Positions 14,525-23,557 of a stretch of 35,589 nucleotides of DNA are shown here, one piece after another. Source of the DNA: Candidatus Aminicenantes bacterium UBA4820 (GTDB taxonomy: Bacteria; Acidobacteriota; UBA4820). The notes beneath the pieces were generated by a model. That model saw nothing but the letters and a program-made list of their open reading frames with translations, made no database searches and was not told the origin of the DNA. The DNA lies in contig DHFQ01000162.1 of the NCBI GenBank assembly GCA_002402325.1, positions 1 through 35,589 of the forward strand, in the 5' to 3' direction. The number at the start of each line of letters is the position of its first letter. The stretch's first letter is position 1. Both the position numbers and the translations under genes were made by a program.

Positions 14525-17434
14525 TTGGAAGAGAAGATTAACACCTTACTTTGTGATCTCAAAAAATTTATTGATTCTCCTTTTGTAATTTTAAATGAGG
14601 AGGGGAATATTATCTTTGCGGGGGAAAATTGGATTTCTTCGCACTCAGTAAAATTGAAAGAAGACCAATCTTTTCCCTATAAAAATATTATATCAAATGA
14701 AGATGACAAAGATAAGTTCTACCAATCTTTTCAAAGTGTTCTTAAAGAGGGAAAAGACATAACCTTGAAAATAGAACTATTCTCATCTGTTGAAGAGGTA
14801 AAATCTCCAAAAAATATAGTTTTAAAAAGAATCTCTCTTTTAGATTCAAAGAATTTAATTTTTGTTAAAGAAAAGGAAATGGCAATAGCAAAGGAGTCGG
14901 ATAAGATACAAATGGCTATCTACAAAATAGCCTCAGAGTCAATTGTTGCTGAAAGCTTATTCCAACTCTCTTCTTCAATCCACAAAATTATCTCAGAACT
15001 CATTGACGCAAAAAACTTTTACATCGCCCTGTATAATAAAGAAGAAAATTTGCTTGAATTTCCCTATTTTGTTGATGAAATAGATTCACCGCCACCTCCA
15101 GAACCCCTCGGCAAAAACTTAACTTCTTATGTTATAAGGACAGGGAAACCGCTCCTTGTGGACCCACAGACTTTTGAGGAACTTGTTTCAAGAGGTGAAG
15201 TTGTAACTGAAGGTGCACCAAGCATAGACTGGCTTGGCGTTCCACTTATGTCCAACAGCACCCCAATTGGTGTTATCGCAGTCCAGAGTTACTCAAAAAC
15301 TAAAAGATATGAGAAAAAGGATGTTGATTTACTCAATTTTGTTTCAGGACAGATTGCAATAGCAATTGAAAGAAGAAGAACCCTTGAAGAATTAAAACTT
15401 AGCGAAGAAAGATTAAGAATACTTGCAGAATCGACAAGTGCCGGGATTCTCATCTTTCAGGATGAAAAAATAAAATATTTAAACAAATCGGGGTTAAAAC
15501 TTGTTGGATATAGTGAAGAAGAAATCTATCAAATGAAATTCTGGGAATTGCTTAGAGAAGATTATAGGGAACCTATAAAAAAGAGAGCAGAAGCAAGATT
15601 AAAAGGTAATGAAAATATTCCAAATGTTTATGAAGTGGTTGTTGTAACAAAAAGCGGAAAAGAATTATGGGTTCAGTTGACCGTTTCTCTTATGAATTAT
15701 CAAGGAAAACAAGCAACTCTTGTTACCGCCTTTGACATTACCGAAAGGAAAAATGCTGAAGAACATTTAAAAGAATCAGAAGAGAGATTTAGAATTCTTG
15801 CAGAAACAACAACCGCGGCAATTTTCATGTTTAAAGGCCAATGGATTGTCTATGCAAATAATGCAGCGGAAGCTTTAACTGGCTACACGAACAAGGAGTT
15901 GCTGTCTATGCAGTTGTGGGACCTCATACATCCAGATGATTTTGTTCAGTGCCACAATGAGTTCATAAAAGAGATAAAAAAAGAAAACAAATTTCATTTT
16001 GATAAAATAAGAATTGTAACAAGAAGCGGTGAAGAAAAATGTATTTCTTTAAAGGGAGGCACAGCTCAATTAGAGGGAGAAACTGTTACTATCGCAACGG
16101 GATTTGACATTACCCAGATTGTTCAGTCTCAAGAAAATCTTGAATACCTTGCCCATCACGATTATCTTACAGGACTTGAGAATAGATGGGCTTTTCATGA
16201 AAACCTTTTAACCGCTATGGAAGCGTCTGATGAAAAAAATAAGATCCTTTCTCTTCTCTTTATTGATATTGACAGATTCAAAGAGTTAAACGACACCGAA
16301 GGACACATAATGGGAGATAAAATTTTAAGAGCGGCTGCATCAAGATTGGCTTCTATTATGGATGAAAGATCAAAAGTTTCTCGAATAGGAAGCGATGAGT
16401 TCACGGTTCTAATTAAAGATTCATCCCCAAGAGAAGCAGAGAAGGTTGCACAAAGAATCATTGAGGCTTTTGATGAGCCTTTCATTTTTTCGGGAAAAGA
16501 ATTTCATCTTTCTCTTTCTATTGGAATTTGTCTTTATCCCACCGATGGAACTGATCTTGAAACCCTACTTAAAAATTCTGATATGGCGATGTTTGGAGCA
16601 AAGAGTCAGGGTGGTGGAACTTATCAATTTTATAGATTAGAGATGAGTGAAGAGGCAAAAGAGAGGATTGAATTGAGAAATAGGCTTTTCGGGGCAATAG
16701 AAAGAAATGAGCTTTCCCTCCACTTCCAACCAATATATGAAGGAAGAGACAATCTTGTGGCTTTTGAGGCTCTCTTAAGATGGTATGACCCCAAGTTCGG
16801 AAATATCCCTCCCGACAAGTTTATCCCAATTGCTGAAGAAAGTGGACTCATTGTCTCTTTAGGAGAGTGGGTTTTAAATGTGGCGTGTACCTACATTGAA
16901 AATCTTCATCGTGAAGGATTTAAAAAATTACGGGTTGCTGTGAACTTATCTGCAAGACAATTCCACAGGAGAGACCTTCTTGATGTGCTCGAAAGGGTCA
17001 TAAATAGGGTGGGGTTGGATCCATCAAGTCTTGAACTTGAAATAACCGAAAGAACAGCCGTAATGGATTTAGATAGTACAACAGCGATGATGCATGCATT
17101 AAGCAGGAAGGGAATTCGTCTTGCAATTGATGATTTCGGTGCAGGTTATTCATCAATGACATATCTCAAAAGGTTCCCCATAAATTGCCTAAAAATTGAT
17201 ATGTCGTTTATCAAGGATATTGAAAAAGATGAAAAAGATAAAGCAATAGTAAAGGCAATAATTACAATGGCTCATGGTCTTGGATTAGATGTTATTGCGG
17301 AAGGAGTCGAGACTGAGGAACAGTTTGCCATTTTGACTGAAATTGGCTGCGACCATTTCCAGGGACATTACTTTGGCAAAGCTGTGCCTTTAAATTCAAT
17401 AGATTTAAGTAAGGCTGACCACCATTCCAACTAA
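14525..17434 (+). CDS. PAS-GAF-PAS-PAS-GGDEF-EAL cyclic di-GMP signalling protein
   Basis: This 969-residue protein has no obvious membrane segment. Domains in order are a PAS-like N-terminus (about 15-115), GAF (about 145-283), PAS (290-410, ending in FDITERKNAEE), PAS (418-537), GGDEF (about 545-705) and EAL (about 715-958). The GGDEF signature is degenerate: GSDEF at 622-626 instead of GGDEF, though the metal-binding DIDRFKELND (581-590) is intact. The EAL domain keeps the catalytic set: EALLRW (Glu748), Asn807 in VNLSARQF, Glu839, Asp869-Asp870 in IDDFGAGYSS, Lys890, Glu926 and Gln946. It is therefore probably a c-di-GMP phosphodiesterase with a regulatory GGDEF. Translation starts at a TTG with AAGGG upstream (14511-14515). 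A pilus operon lies convergent to it. Confidence 0.95.
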   Translation: MEEKINTLLCDLKKFIDSPFVILNEEGNIIFAGENWISSHSVKLKEDQSFPYKNIISNEDDKDKFYQSFQSVLKEGKDITLKIELFSSVEEVKSPKNIVLKRISLLDSKNLIFVKEKEMAIAKESDKIQMAIYKIASESIVAESLFQLSSSIHKIISELIDAKNFYIALYNKEENLLEFPYFVDEIDSPPPPEPLGKNLTSYVIRTGKPLLVDPQTFEELVSRGEVVTEGAPSIDWLGVPLMSNSTPIGVIAVQSYSKTKRYEKKDVDLLNFVSGQIAIAIERRRTLEELKLSEERLRILAESTSAGILIFQDEKIKYLNKSGLKLVGYSEEEIYQMKFWELLREDYREPIKKRAEARLKGNENIPNVYEVVVVTKSGKELWVQLTVSLMNYQGKQATLVTAFDITERKNAEEHLKESEERFRILAETTTAAIFMFKGQWIVYANNAAEALTGYTNKELLSMQLWDLIHPDDFVQCHNEFIKEIKKENKFHFDKIRIVTRSGEEKCISLKGGTAQLEGETVTIATGFDITQIVQSQENLEYLAHHDYLTGLENRWAFHENLLTAMEASDEKNKILSLLFIDIDRFKELNDTEGHIMGDKILRAAASRLASIMDERSKVSRIGSDEFTVLIKDSSPREAEKVAQRIIEAFDEPFIFSGKEFHLSLSIGICLYPTDGTDLETLLKNSDMAMFGAKSQGGGTYQFYRLEMSEEAKERIELRNRLFGAIERNELSLHFQPIYEGRDNLVAFEALLRWYDPKFGNIPPDKFIPIAEESGLIVSLGEWVLNVACTYIENLHREGFKKLRVAVNLSARQFHRRDLLDVLERVINRVGLDPSSLELEITERTAVMDLDSTTAMMHALSRKGIRLAIDDFGAGYSSMTYLKRFPINCLKIDMSFIKDIEKDEKDKAIVKAIITMAHGLGLDVIAEGVETEEQFAILTEIGCDHFQGHYFGKAVPLNSIDLSKADHHSN

Positions 17435-17481
17435 TAAAAATTTAAACTACGGTTAAACATTTGCCTTATGCGATTTTTTTG

Positions 17482-18042
17482 CTAAATCTTTTCTCTATAC
17501 TCGCCTGTTCTTGTGTCAACAACAATTTTATCTCCGACATTCAAATGAAATGGCACGACAACAGTCGCACCCGTATTGCATTTTGCTGGCTTACCTCCAC
17601 TAACCGTGTCTCCTTTGAAACCAGGGTCCGTATCAACTATTTGAAGTGTAACAAAATTGGGAAGGTCAATACCAATCGCCTCTTCTCCGTGAAATAGGAT
17701 TGACACTTCGGTATTCTCTGCAAGGTAGAAAGATGCTTCCCCAACAGTTTCTTCTTGAATGACAACCTGTTCATAGTTTGTTTGATCCATAAAATGAAAA
17801 CCTTCACCGTCTTTATAAAGAAATTGCATCTTTTTCTCCTGAGTATCCGCTGTTTCGACTTTATCACCAGCCTTATATGTCTTCTCAAGAACCTGTCCTG
17901 TTCTTAAGTTTCTCACTTTTGCACGGGCAAAGGCAGAGCCTTTTCCTGGTTTGATGTGCTCAACATCCACAACTTCGTACGCCTCAGCATCTATCAATAA
18001 TTTAATTCCTTTTCTTATCTGGTTGCTAACAATGACTCCCAT
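17482..18042 (-). CDS. efp: Translation elongation factor P
   Basis: EF-P binds ribosomes stalled on polyproline stretches and stimulates peptide bond formation. The 186-residue length and three-domain build are standard. The KOW-like N-terminal domain carries the modification loop HIKPGKGSAFARAK with Lys34, the position beta-lysylated by EpmA in E. coli. The C-terminal OB domain shows the signature VDTDPGFKGDTVSGGKPAK. No modification enzyme gene is in the window, so whether Lys34 is modified is unknown. It is the last gene of the pilus operon, 15 nt downstream of the Roadblock gene. The 47-nt gap to the convergent GGDEF-EAL gene holds no convincing terminator hairpin. Confidence 0.97.
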   Translation of the reverse strand: MGVIVSNQIRKGIKLLIDAEAYEVVDVEHIKPGKGSAFARAKVRNLRTGQVLEKTYKAGDKVETADTQEKKMQFLYKDGEGFHFMDQTNYEQVVIQEETVGEASFYLAENTEVSILFHGEEAIGIDLPNFVTLQIVDTDPGFKGDTVSGGKPAKCNTGATVVVPFHLNVGDKIVVDTRTGEYREKI

Positions 18043-18057
18043 TATTTCCTCCGCAAA

Positions 18058-18408
18058 TTAAAGCATTTCTAAAAAGTTAAAGGCAAGCCTCTGGACTTCA
18101 TAGACTGATCGTCCTGTCGGATCTGTTTTGTCTGTAACAAGAAGAACAAACGCATCATCTGACATTTTTATTAATATAACATTTTCTTGATCAGTCTTTA
18201 TTATCACCTCTTCATAAGATCCAATTGAGATATCTGATTTAAGCCTTTCAAGGTTATGCAAAATGTTGTTCAACTCCGCACTTAGTATCTCGTGAGGCAG
18301 CTCTTCTTTGATTTTAGAGGCAATCTCTATGCCATCAGAACTAACAACTGAAATCGCTTTAAATCCCTTCAATCTGTTTTCTATCTGTGCAAATATTTCT
18401 TCAAACAT
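18058..18408 (-). CDS. Roadblock/LC7 domain protein
   Basis: This 116-residue protein is a single Roadblock/LC7 domain. It begins with MFEEIFAQIENRLKGFKAISVVSSDGIEI, the helix followed by two strands that open the fold, and has a second helix HEILSAELNNILHNLERL. The later strands VILIKMSDDAFVLLVTDK are followed by the closing helix SVYEVQRLAFNFLEML. Roadblock proteins such as MglB act as dimers and regulate small Ras-like GTPases of the MglA type, which control the polarity of type IV pili in Myxococcus. No GTPase gene is in the window. The gene starts directly at the end of the TPR gene (no gap) and lies in the pilus operon, so a role in pilus regulation is a reasonable inference. Confidence 0.85.
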   Translation of the reverse strand: MFEEIFAQIENRLKGFKAISVVSSDGIEIASKIKEELPHEILSAELNNILHNLERLKSDISIGSYEEVIIKTDQENVILIKMSDDAFVLLVTDKTDPTGRSVYEVQRLAFNFLEML

Positions 18409-19536
18409 TTAAGCCTCTCTTATCTTTTTTAGCCATATTTTAAGCGTTTCAATTCTTTTAAGCCTTAAGGCGCTTTTGATGTCAACCCCTCCGACATCAC
18501 TTTCAACGCTCATTCCAAGCATCCTTCTTTTGAGTAGTTCAATTTTTGACTTTAAATCATCTCTTTCCGGCTCTTTTAAAAGAAGATGCTCTAAAATTTC
18601 GACCGCTTTTTCAGGATAACCCTGTTGTTCATAAAGGTCTGCGAGTGTGGCACTACTCAATGAGGAGAGATTATTTTCTTCAATCTTGCCATTTTCCTCA
18701 AAATTCTGCTCTTCAATCGCATCTTCGGCTAATGTCTTTTCTTCACTTTTAAGATCATTGTTCTCTTCACGGAAGGTTTCTTCTATCCCTTCTTCTTCAA
18801 TGTTAAGAAGTTCAGTCAAAGTATCTTCGCCAATTTCTTCCTTTATTTCAGACTCTTCTTCTTCAAATATTTCGTTTTGAAGGGGGACATCCTCTATTTT
18901 CTCTTCTTCAATCTCTTCAATAATATTTTCTTCTTCTTTTGGTACTTGAGGCTCCTCAAAAACTGCTTCACTTTCCTCTTCTAAAGTATCCTCTATTACA
19001 TTTTCCTCTTCTTTAAGACTATCTGATTTATTAAACTCTTTTGGCTCTTCTGATAGTTCCTCTAAGGAAGAATTCTCTTTTTCTTCTGTTATCACTCCCT
19101 CTTTTTCAGGGGGTATTTCAATCTTTCCATCATTGTTAGAATCTTTTCTTTCTAATTCTTCTATTTTTTCTTTGACTCCAGCCCTTCCAGGTTCAAAAAG
19201 CTCAACGACTTTATAAAATCTAAGAGCATCTTCTTTTTGTCCCAGCGCTTCGGAAATTTCTGCAGCAAGATGATTGGCGGTTATGTTGTCAGGGACAACC
19301 ACTAACACTCTCCCAACCTGTTCTTTTGCTTCTTTAAACTTTCCCTCTGCAACATAAATCTGAGTTAAAAGAAGCCTTGCCTGAAAATTTCCAGGAAAAT
19401 TACTAAGTCCGGTAAGACAGAGTTTTTTAGATTCTTCAAGCCTGCCGAGTTTTTTGTATTCTGAAGCGAGAGTATAAAAATCCTTTGAATTGGGATTCTT
19501 TTTTATTTTTTCTTCAAGTTCTGAAAGTTTATCCAT
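18409..19536 (-). CDS. TPR protein with long acidic linker
   Basis: This 375-residue protein has no signal peptide and is probably cytoplasmic. Residues about 1-128 contain three TPR-like units (FYTLASEYKKLGRLEESKKL, QARLLLTQIYVAEGKFKEA, NHLAAEISEALGQKEDAL). Residues about 130-288 form a strikingly Glu-rich linker. Residues about 290-340 contain a final TPR (ATLADLYEQQGYPEKAVEIL) and a basic C-terminal helix. The layout resembles adaptor proteins that bind partners at both ends. It lies between a lipoprotein gene (1-nt gap, TGA then ATG) and the Roadblock gene (0 nt), so the two cytoplasmic proteins are probably made together and may form a complex. I do not recognise a named family. Confidence 0.8.
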   Translation of the reverse strand: MDKLSELEEKIKKNPNSKDFYTLASEYKKLGRLEESKKLCLTGLSNFPGNFQARLLLTQIYVAEGKFKEAKEQVGRVLVVVPDNITANHLAAEISEALGQKEDALRFYKVVELFEPGRAGVKEKIEELERKDSNNDGKIEIPPEKEGVITEEKENSSLEELSEEPKEFNKSDSLKEEENVIEDTLEEESEAVFEEPQVPKEEENIIEEIEEEKIEDVPLQNEIFEEEESEIKEEIGEDTLTELLNIEEEGIEETFREENNDLKSEEKTLAEDAIEEQNFEENGKIEENNLSSLSSATLADLYEQQGYPEKAVEILEHLLLKEPERDDLKSKIELLKRRMLGMSVESDVGGVDIKSALRLKRIETLKIWLKKIREA

Positions 19537-19537
19537 T

Positions 19538-20071
19538 TCAGTAGTCGCCGATTGTGAAAGAGAACTCCACTGGTATTACAACTCTCAATCTGTCGCTATT
19601 GCGATGCATAAAAAACTCAAGATGTAATGTAACTGGAACGATGGTTTGAGTACCTTTTAAATAAAGTGCATTCCTTTCAAGCCACTCCTTTGTCATCAAA
19701 GTTACCGGGTAAGCGGTAGTGTATGTAGTTGCAACAGGAAACGGTGTCCTTTGATCTATTTTAGGTAAAGGTTCAGGAAACCTTGCAGTAGAATCAACGG
19801 TGAAGTATCCTCTGCATCCCTCTATTGTCCAATGGTCTTTGGGAAGAAGAGATTGATTTGGATCAGACATAGATAGTTTGAATTTAAAATTTTCTATTAC
19901 AACATTGGTTGGGCTAACATCAACCTTTAAAATTTTAGGCCTTGGACCTTCATAAACAATATCTGAGATTGGGGTTGAATATTTATCGTTACCACACCCA
20001 AACAAAAAAACGATTAAAACAAAGGTCAGGGCAAATGCCCCGACCTTTGTTCTTCTTTGAAATTTATTCAT
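19538..20071 (-). CDS. Small lipoprotein of the pilus operon
   Basis: This 177-residue protein has a type II signal peptide ending in the lipobox LFGC (Cys26), followed by GNDKYSTP. After lipidation the mature part is a compact beta-rich domain. It ends in VVIPVEFSFTIGDY. There is no Asp at +2 after the cysteine, so sorting to the outer membrane is plausible. The gene begins 5 nt after pilQ ends, with AAGGT as ribosome site. Pilotins that bring secretins to the outer membrane are lipoproteins, and known T4P pilotins (PilF, Tgl) are TPR proteins. This one is not, so a pilotin or secretin-associated role is only suggested by context. I do not recognise the domain. Confidence 0.8.
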   Translation of the reverse strand: MNKFQRRTKVGAFALTFVLIVFLFGCGNDKYSTPISDIVYEGPRPKILKVDVSPTNVVIENFKFKLSMSDPNQSLLPKDHWTIEGCRGYFTVDSTARFPEPLPKIDQRTPFPVATTYTTAYPVTLMTKEWLERNALYLKGTQTIVPVTLHLEFFMHRNSDRLRVVIPVEFSFTIGDY

Positions 20072-20076
20072 AAAAA

Positions 20077-22440
20077 TTACCTTATGATCTTTGGTGTTAA
20101 AAAGATTAGAAGTTCAGAGTTATCTCTGTTCTTAGTTCTATTTTTAAAGAGCCATCCCAAAACGGGAATCTTTGAGAAAAATGGAAGTCCCTGTTGAGAA
20201 ATACCTTCACTTGTAACAAAGATACCTCCTATGACAACCGTTTGCCCATCTCTTACTTTTAGAACCGTCTTTGCCTGTTTTTTGAATATTGGAGGTGGTG
20301 TTCCCGCCTGTTGGTTTTGAAAATCCACAGCATCGTTTGTTATGTCAACATCCATCGTTATGTTTCCATCAGCGGTTATGTGTGGTGTCACATCAAGTTT
20401 TAAAGTCGCATTAACATACATAACTGACACCTTATCAGCAGTCGCTATTGGAACAGGTATTTGCCTTCCTGATTCAATGGATGCCTTTTCATTATCCTGC
20501 GTCATAACCTTTGGAGCAGATATTACTCTACCTCTTCCTGTATTTTCTAATGCACTCAACCTAACATCAAGATTGAATGTACCCGCGAGATTACCAAAGA
20601 CGAGGTCAATATACCCATTTGACGCTGGTGGTGGAACATTGATTGCAAAATCCCCTGTCATCCAATTGGGGAATCCAGTCTGGTTATTGGGGAAATTATT
20701 GGAACTTGTGGCTGTTCCTCCACCCCAGGAAATACCAAACTGAGACCTCCACGATACAGTAGACTCAACAATTCTTGCTTCAATGAGAACCTGTTGTGTC
20801 GCAAAATCAAGAGTCTCAAGAAGTTTGATTATTCCATCTTTTCGTGAAGGAACTTCTTTGATTATTACGCTGTTCGTTCTATCATCAGTGTAGATATCAC
20901 CTTTATTAGATAAAAACTTGTCGAGAATTGTTTTCATAGTTTGCGCCTTTGCATAAGAAAGGCGTTTTGTAAAGGTAACGGGAGGTTCAGCATTAAGTTT
21001 ATCCTCTTCAAGCCTTTGTTTATCAGAGAATTTCCTTGAAATTTCAGAAGATGCAGCAACCCATATAACATTGTTTTCGTAAATATAATCAAGCCCATTA
21101 TTTTTGAGCACTATATCCATAGCTTGATCCCAGGGAACATTTTCAAGGTCAATGGTAACTTTTCCCGTAACGCTTGGATGAACAACTATATTTAATTTTG
21201 AAACATCGTGAAATAATCTTAAAACATCCTTTATATCAGCATCTTTTAACGAAAGCGAAATCGGTTGCCCGGTGTATTGAACTTCTCCTCCTGATATTGT
21301 CTTCTCTTTGAAAGACAAAGGAACAACCGGAGAGGGTGCACTTTTTGCTTCTGATTTGACTGATGAATCTTGTGCTACAAAGAGGTCATCGTAGTTTTTA
21401 AATTCACTTGAAGGACTTGAGTGCAAAGGTTTAAGTTCAACGCTAACATCTTCAAGATTTTTCGAATCATTAATTTCGGCAGAAGATGGAGTTTCATCAG
21501 TTTTTTTCTCCGCCACTTCTATTTGATTATTACTTAAAGGCAATTCAATAGATGATTTGACTTCAGCGATTTGAGGTAAAGATTCAGTTTTAACTTCACT
21601 GCTTCTTGCCTGAATATTAGAAGGATCGAAGTTTTCATCGGCAGTAACAACCGCGCCATCATCAGTTTTAAAAACTTTGAAGTTCGCCTCTTGCTCTAAA
21701 TCCAGAACAACCCTCATTATTTCCGGGTCCGACTTGAAAAGGTTTGTCCTAATTTGACTGATGATACCTTTACCTTCCATTTTTGATGGTGCAAGATTTT
21801 TAGAAATGCCTTGAAAATCAACTACCATCCTCTCAGGATTCTTAAGAGCAAAATATTTGTAGTCAACACTCCCATCAGCCTTGATTGTTACACTTTTGCC
21901 ATCTTCAGCCACTTCGATTGATTTTAGAATTCTTGCCTTTTGTTTTTGGACTTCAGGTTCATAGTTTGAGGATGTTTCTGTGACTTTAGTTGGTTCAATG
22001 ATGTCCTGAGGCTTTTTCTCTTCCAGAGATGCCCCTTCTGAAATGACCTTAATCAAAAGATTATTTCCTTCAGCAGAAACAAGGCATTTTGAAAGAGAAT
22101 CCTTGAACACTTCAACTTGAATCAGAGAGCTCTCTTTCGAGTTACTTATAGATTCAAGTTTGACCAAAGAAACCTCTTTTGAATTAACATCCATCTTTTG
22201 TGGAACCGACGAAGCATCAAGATTCGGAATGTCAATCACGAATTTATCAGGTGGATAGTCATAGAAAGTGTAATTGACAAAAGGCTCGCTTCCTTCAAGT
22301 TGAATAACCAGATGTCCATTCTCCACAGTTTTGCTCATTCCCTTAAGCACATTTGGAGAGTTTGTAACTTCACCTGCAGCAAATACGATTCCCCAAATTC
22401 CAAGGCATAAGAAAACCACAAAAAAGATTTGTTTTCTCAT
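20077..22440 (-). CDS. pilQ: Type IV pilus secretin PilQ
   Basis: This outer-membrane channel lets the pilus fibre pass. The 787 residues comprise a signal peptide (1-21), two AMIN domains (about 32-133 and 170-270) that typically bind peptidoglycan, and a Ser-rich disordered linker (275-385). They continue with an N0/STN domain (392-465, ISLSLKDADIKDVLRLFHDV), one N1/KH-like domain (488-550) and the secretin core (552-786). The core has the family signatures GRGRVISAPKVMTQDN, VVIGGIFVTSEG and PFFSKIPVLGWLFKN, ending in LLIFLTPKII. The start codon overlaps the stop of pilP by 4 nt. The order pilM-N-O-P-Q is the classic arrangement. Confidence 0.98.
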   Translation of the reverse strand: MRKQIFFVVFLCLGIWGIVFAAGEVTNSPNVLKGMSKTVENGHLVIQLEGSEPFVNYTFYDYPPDKFVIDIPNLDASSVPQKMDVNSKEVSLVKLESISNSKESSLIQVEVFKDSLSKCLVSAEGNNLLIKVISEGASLEEKKPQDIIEPTKVTETSSNYEPEVQKQKARILKSIEVAEDGKSVTIKADGSVDYKYFALKNPERMVVDFQGISKNLAPSKMEGKGIISQIRTNLFKSDPEIMRVVLDLEQEANFKVFKTDDGAVVTADENFDPSNIQARSSEVKTESLPQIAEVKSSIELPLSNNQIEVAEKKTDETPSSAEINDSKNLEDVSVELKPLHSSPSSEFKNYDDLFVAQDSSVKSEAKSAPSPVVPLSFKEKTISGGEVQYTGQPISLSLKDADIKDVLRLFHDVSKLNIVVHPSVTGKVTIDLENVPWDQAMDIVLKNNGLDYIYENNVIWVAASSEISRKFSDKQRLEEDKLNAEPPVTFTKRLSYAKAQTMKTILDKFLSNKGDIYTDDRTNSVIIKEVPSRKDGIIKLLETLDFATQQVLIEARIVESTVSWRSQFGISWGGGTATSSNNFPNNQTGFPNWMTGDFAINVPPPASNGYIDLVFGNLAGTFNLDVRLSALENTGRGRVISAPKVMTQDNEKASIESGRQIPVPIATADKVSVMYVNATLKLDVTPHITADGNITMDVDITNDAVDFQNQQAGTPPPIFKKQAKTVLKVRDGQTVVIGGIFVTSEGISQQGLPFFSKIPVLGWLFKNRTKNRDNSELLIFLTPKIIR

Positions 22441-22964
22441 TGTGCCTCCCCTTCCTGAATTTTACTAACATTTTTAATTTTTAAAACAACATTACGAAAT
22501 GGTTTAATTTGAGTTGGGTCATCAAGTTCCTGTTGAATTATCACTTCACCTCTTTCATACGATATATCAAGGACCACTCCATCGGCAAAAACTTCACCGA
22601 TTTTGGCTTTATAAGGTTTCATATTGGGACCCTGGAACCACGCTACTTCTTCACCGCCAACTTTCACAATCGCTTCAAGTATGCACTGATCAAGAGTGTA
22701 TTGAGAAAGTCCCGCAGTGCCTCTTTTAACTATCACTCCAGCAGAACCTCCGCCTTTACCTGATTTTATTAAGGGAGAAAATGGATCTCTTTCACCAATA
22801 TGTTTATACAAAGTTTCCCCTTCCACTACCATATTCTCCTCGCCTGCAGGCTCTACAGAAGTCTTTGTTTCATTCATAAGAGGATTATTTTGAGGCTCTT
22901 GAGCAAAATTGAAACATAGGATAGATAATAGCAACATTGTCAAAATTAAGAACTTCAACTTCAT
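22437..22964 (-). CDS. pilP: Type IV pilus inner-membrane-to-secretin linker PilP
   Basis: PilP is normally an inner-membrane lipoprotein whose C-terminal domain docks on the PilQ N0 domain. This 175-residue protein has a hydrophobic signal segment (MKLKFLILTMLLLSILCFNF) in which Cys17 lacks a convincing lipobox, so lipidation is uncertain. It has a disordered segment, then the family motif GERDPFSPLI (about 53-62), and the beta-barrel domain LSQYTLDQCILEAIV, VAWFQGPNMKPYKAKIGEVF and DGVVLDISYERGEVII. It overlaps pilO and pilQ by 4 nt each, which implies coupled translation. Confidence 0.93.
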   Translation of the reverse strand: MKLKFLILTMLLLSILCFNFAQEPQNNPLMNETKTSVEPAGEENMVVEGETLYKHIGERDPFSPLIKSGKGGGSAGVIVKRGTAGLSQYTLDQCILEAIVKVGGEEVAWFQGPNMKPYKAKIGEVFADGVVLDISYERGEVIIQQELDDPTQIKPFRNVVLKIKNVSKIQEGEAQ

Positions 22965-23542
22965 TTTTTCGCCTCCGTTTCCTGGAAGGCTTGTGGATTT
23001 TGCATATAGATTATTGCCTGAAACTTTGCAACAATCGTATTTGTTCCCTTACCTGAAGAACCCTTGATCGATAATCCTTGAATATTCACAACCCTTCTCA
23101 AATGGGCAAGTTTATCAAAAAACATTGCAAGTTGATGAAATCCTCCTTTAACCTCAATGTCATATATTTGCTGGTTGTAGAGATCACCTGTTGTTACAGG
23201 TTTAGGAGATATGGAGGTAAAATTAAGATTTAAATCCCTCCCGAGGTTCTGAAAAACTCTCAAAAGTTTTCCTGTTTCAGGATCCTCGGGGATAATTGTT
23301 TTAATTATTTCAAGTTCTTTTTTAATCTGTTCAATTTGTAATTTTAAACTTTCTGCTTCTGCTTCAGCCTTTTTCCCCTGAGCAATTTGACTTTGTAGGT
23401 CTTGCGATTTTTTCTTGAGTTGTTCATTGGTCTTAATCTGTCCCTTTACAACTAAAAAATAGACAAGGGCTAAAATTAAGACACCAACTCCTAATGCTAT
23501 TAAATATTGTGCCCATTTGGGGAGTTTAGATAGTTGATCCAT
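22961..23542 (-). CDS. pilO: Type IV pilus alignment protein PilO
   Basis: PilO pairs with PilN in the inner-membrane alignment complex. The 193-residue sequence has a short cytoplasmic N-terminus, one membrane helix (about 12-32, AQYLIALGVGVLILALVYFLV), a coiled coil (about 38-82) and a ferredoxin-like periplasmic domain. The latter contains LRVFQNLGRDLNLNF, VKGGFHQLAMFFDKLAHLRRVVNI and a closing strand TIVAKFQAIIYM, the typical PilO pattern. It follows pilN by 15 nt. Confidence 0.95.
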   Translation of the reverse strand: MDQLSKLPKWAQYLIALGVGVLILALVYFLVVKGQIKTNEQLKKKSQDLQSQIAQGKKAEAEAESLKLQIEQIKKELEIIKTIIPEDPETGKLLRVFQNLGRDLNLNFTSISPKPVTTGDLYNQQIYDIEVKGGFHQLAMFFDKLAHLRRVVNIQGLSIKGSSGKGTNTIVAKFQAIIYMQNPQAFQETEAKK

Positions 23543-23557
23543 TTCTCTCCCTCCTTC

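Noticed and set aside
17435..17481. Possible bidirectional terminator between the GGDEF-EAL gene and efp
   Set aside because: The TTTAAAC/GGTTAAA arms pair poorly and no T-run is placed properly on either strand.
20342..20743. Plus-strand 133-codon open frame inside pilQ
   Set aside because: Antisense to the secretin core, which is clearly coding. No conserved features.
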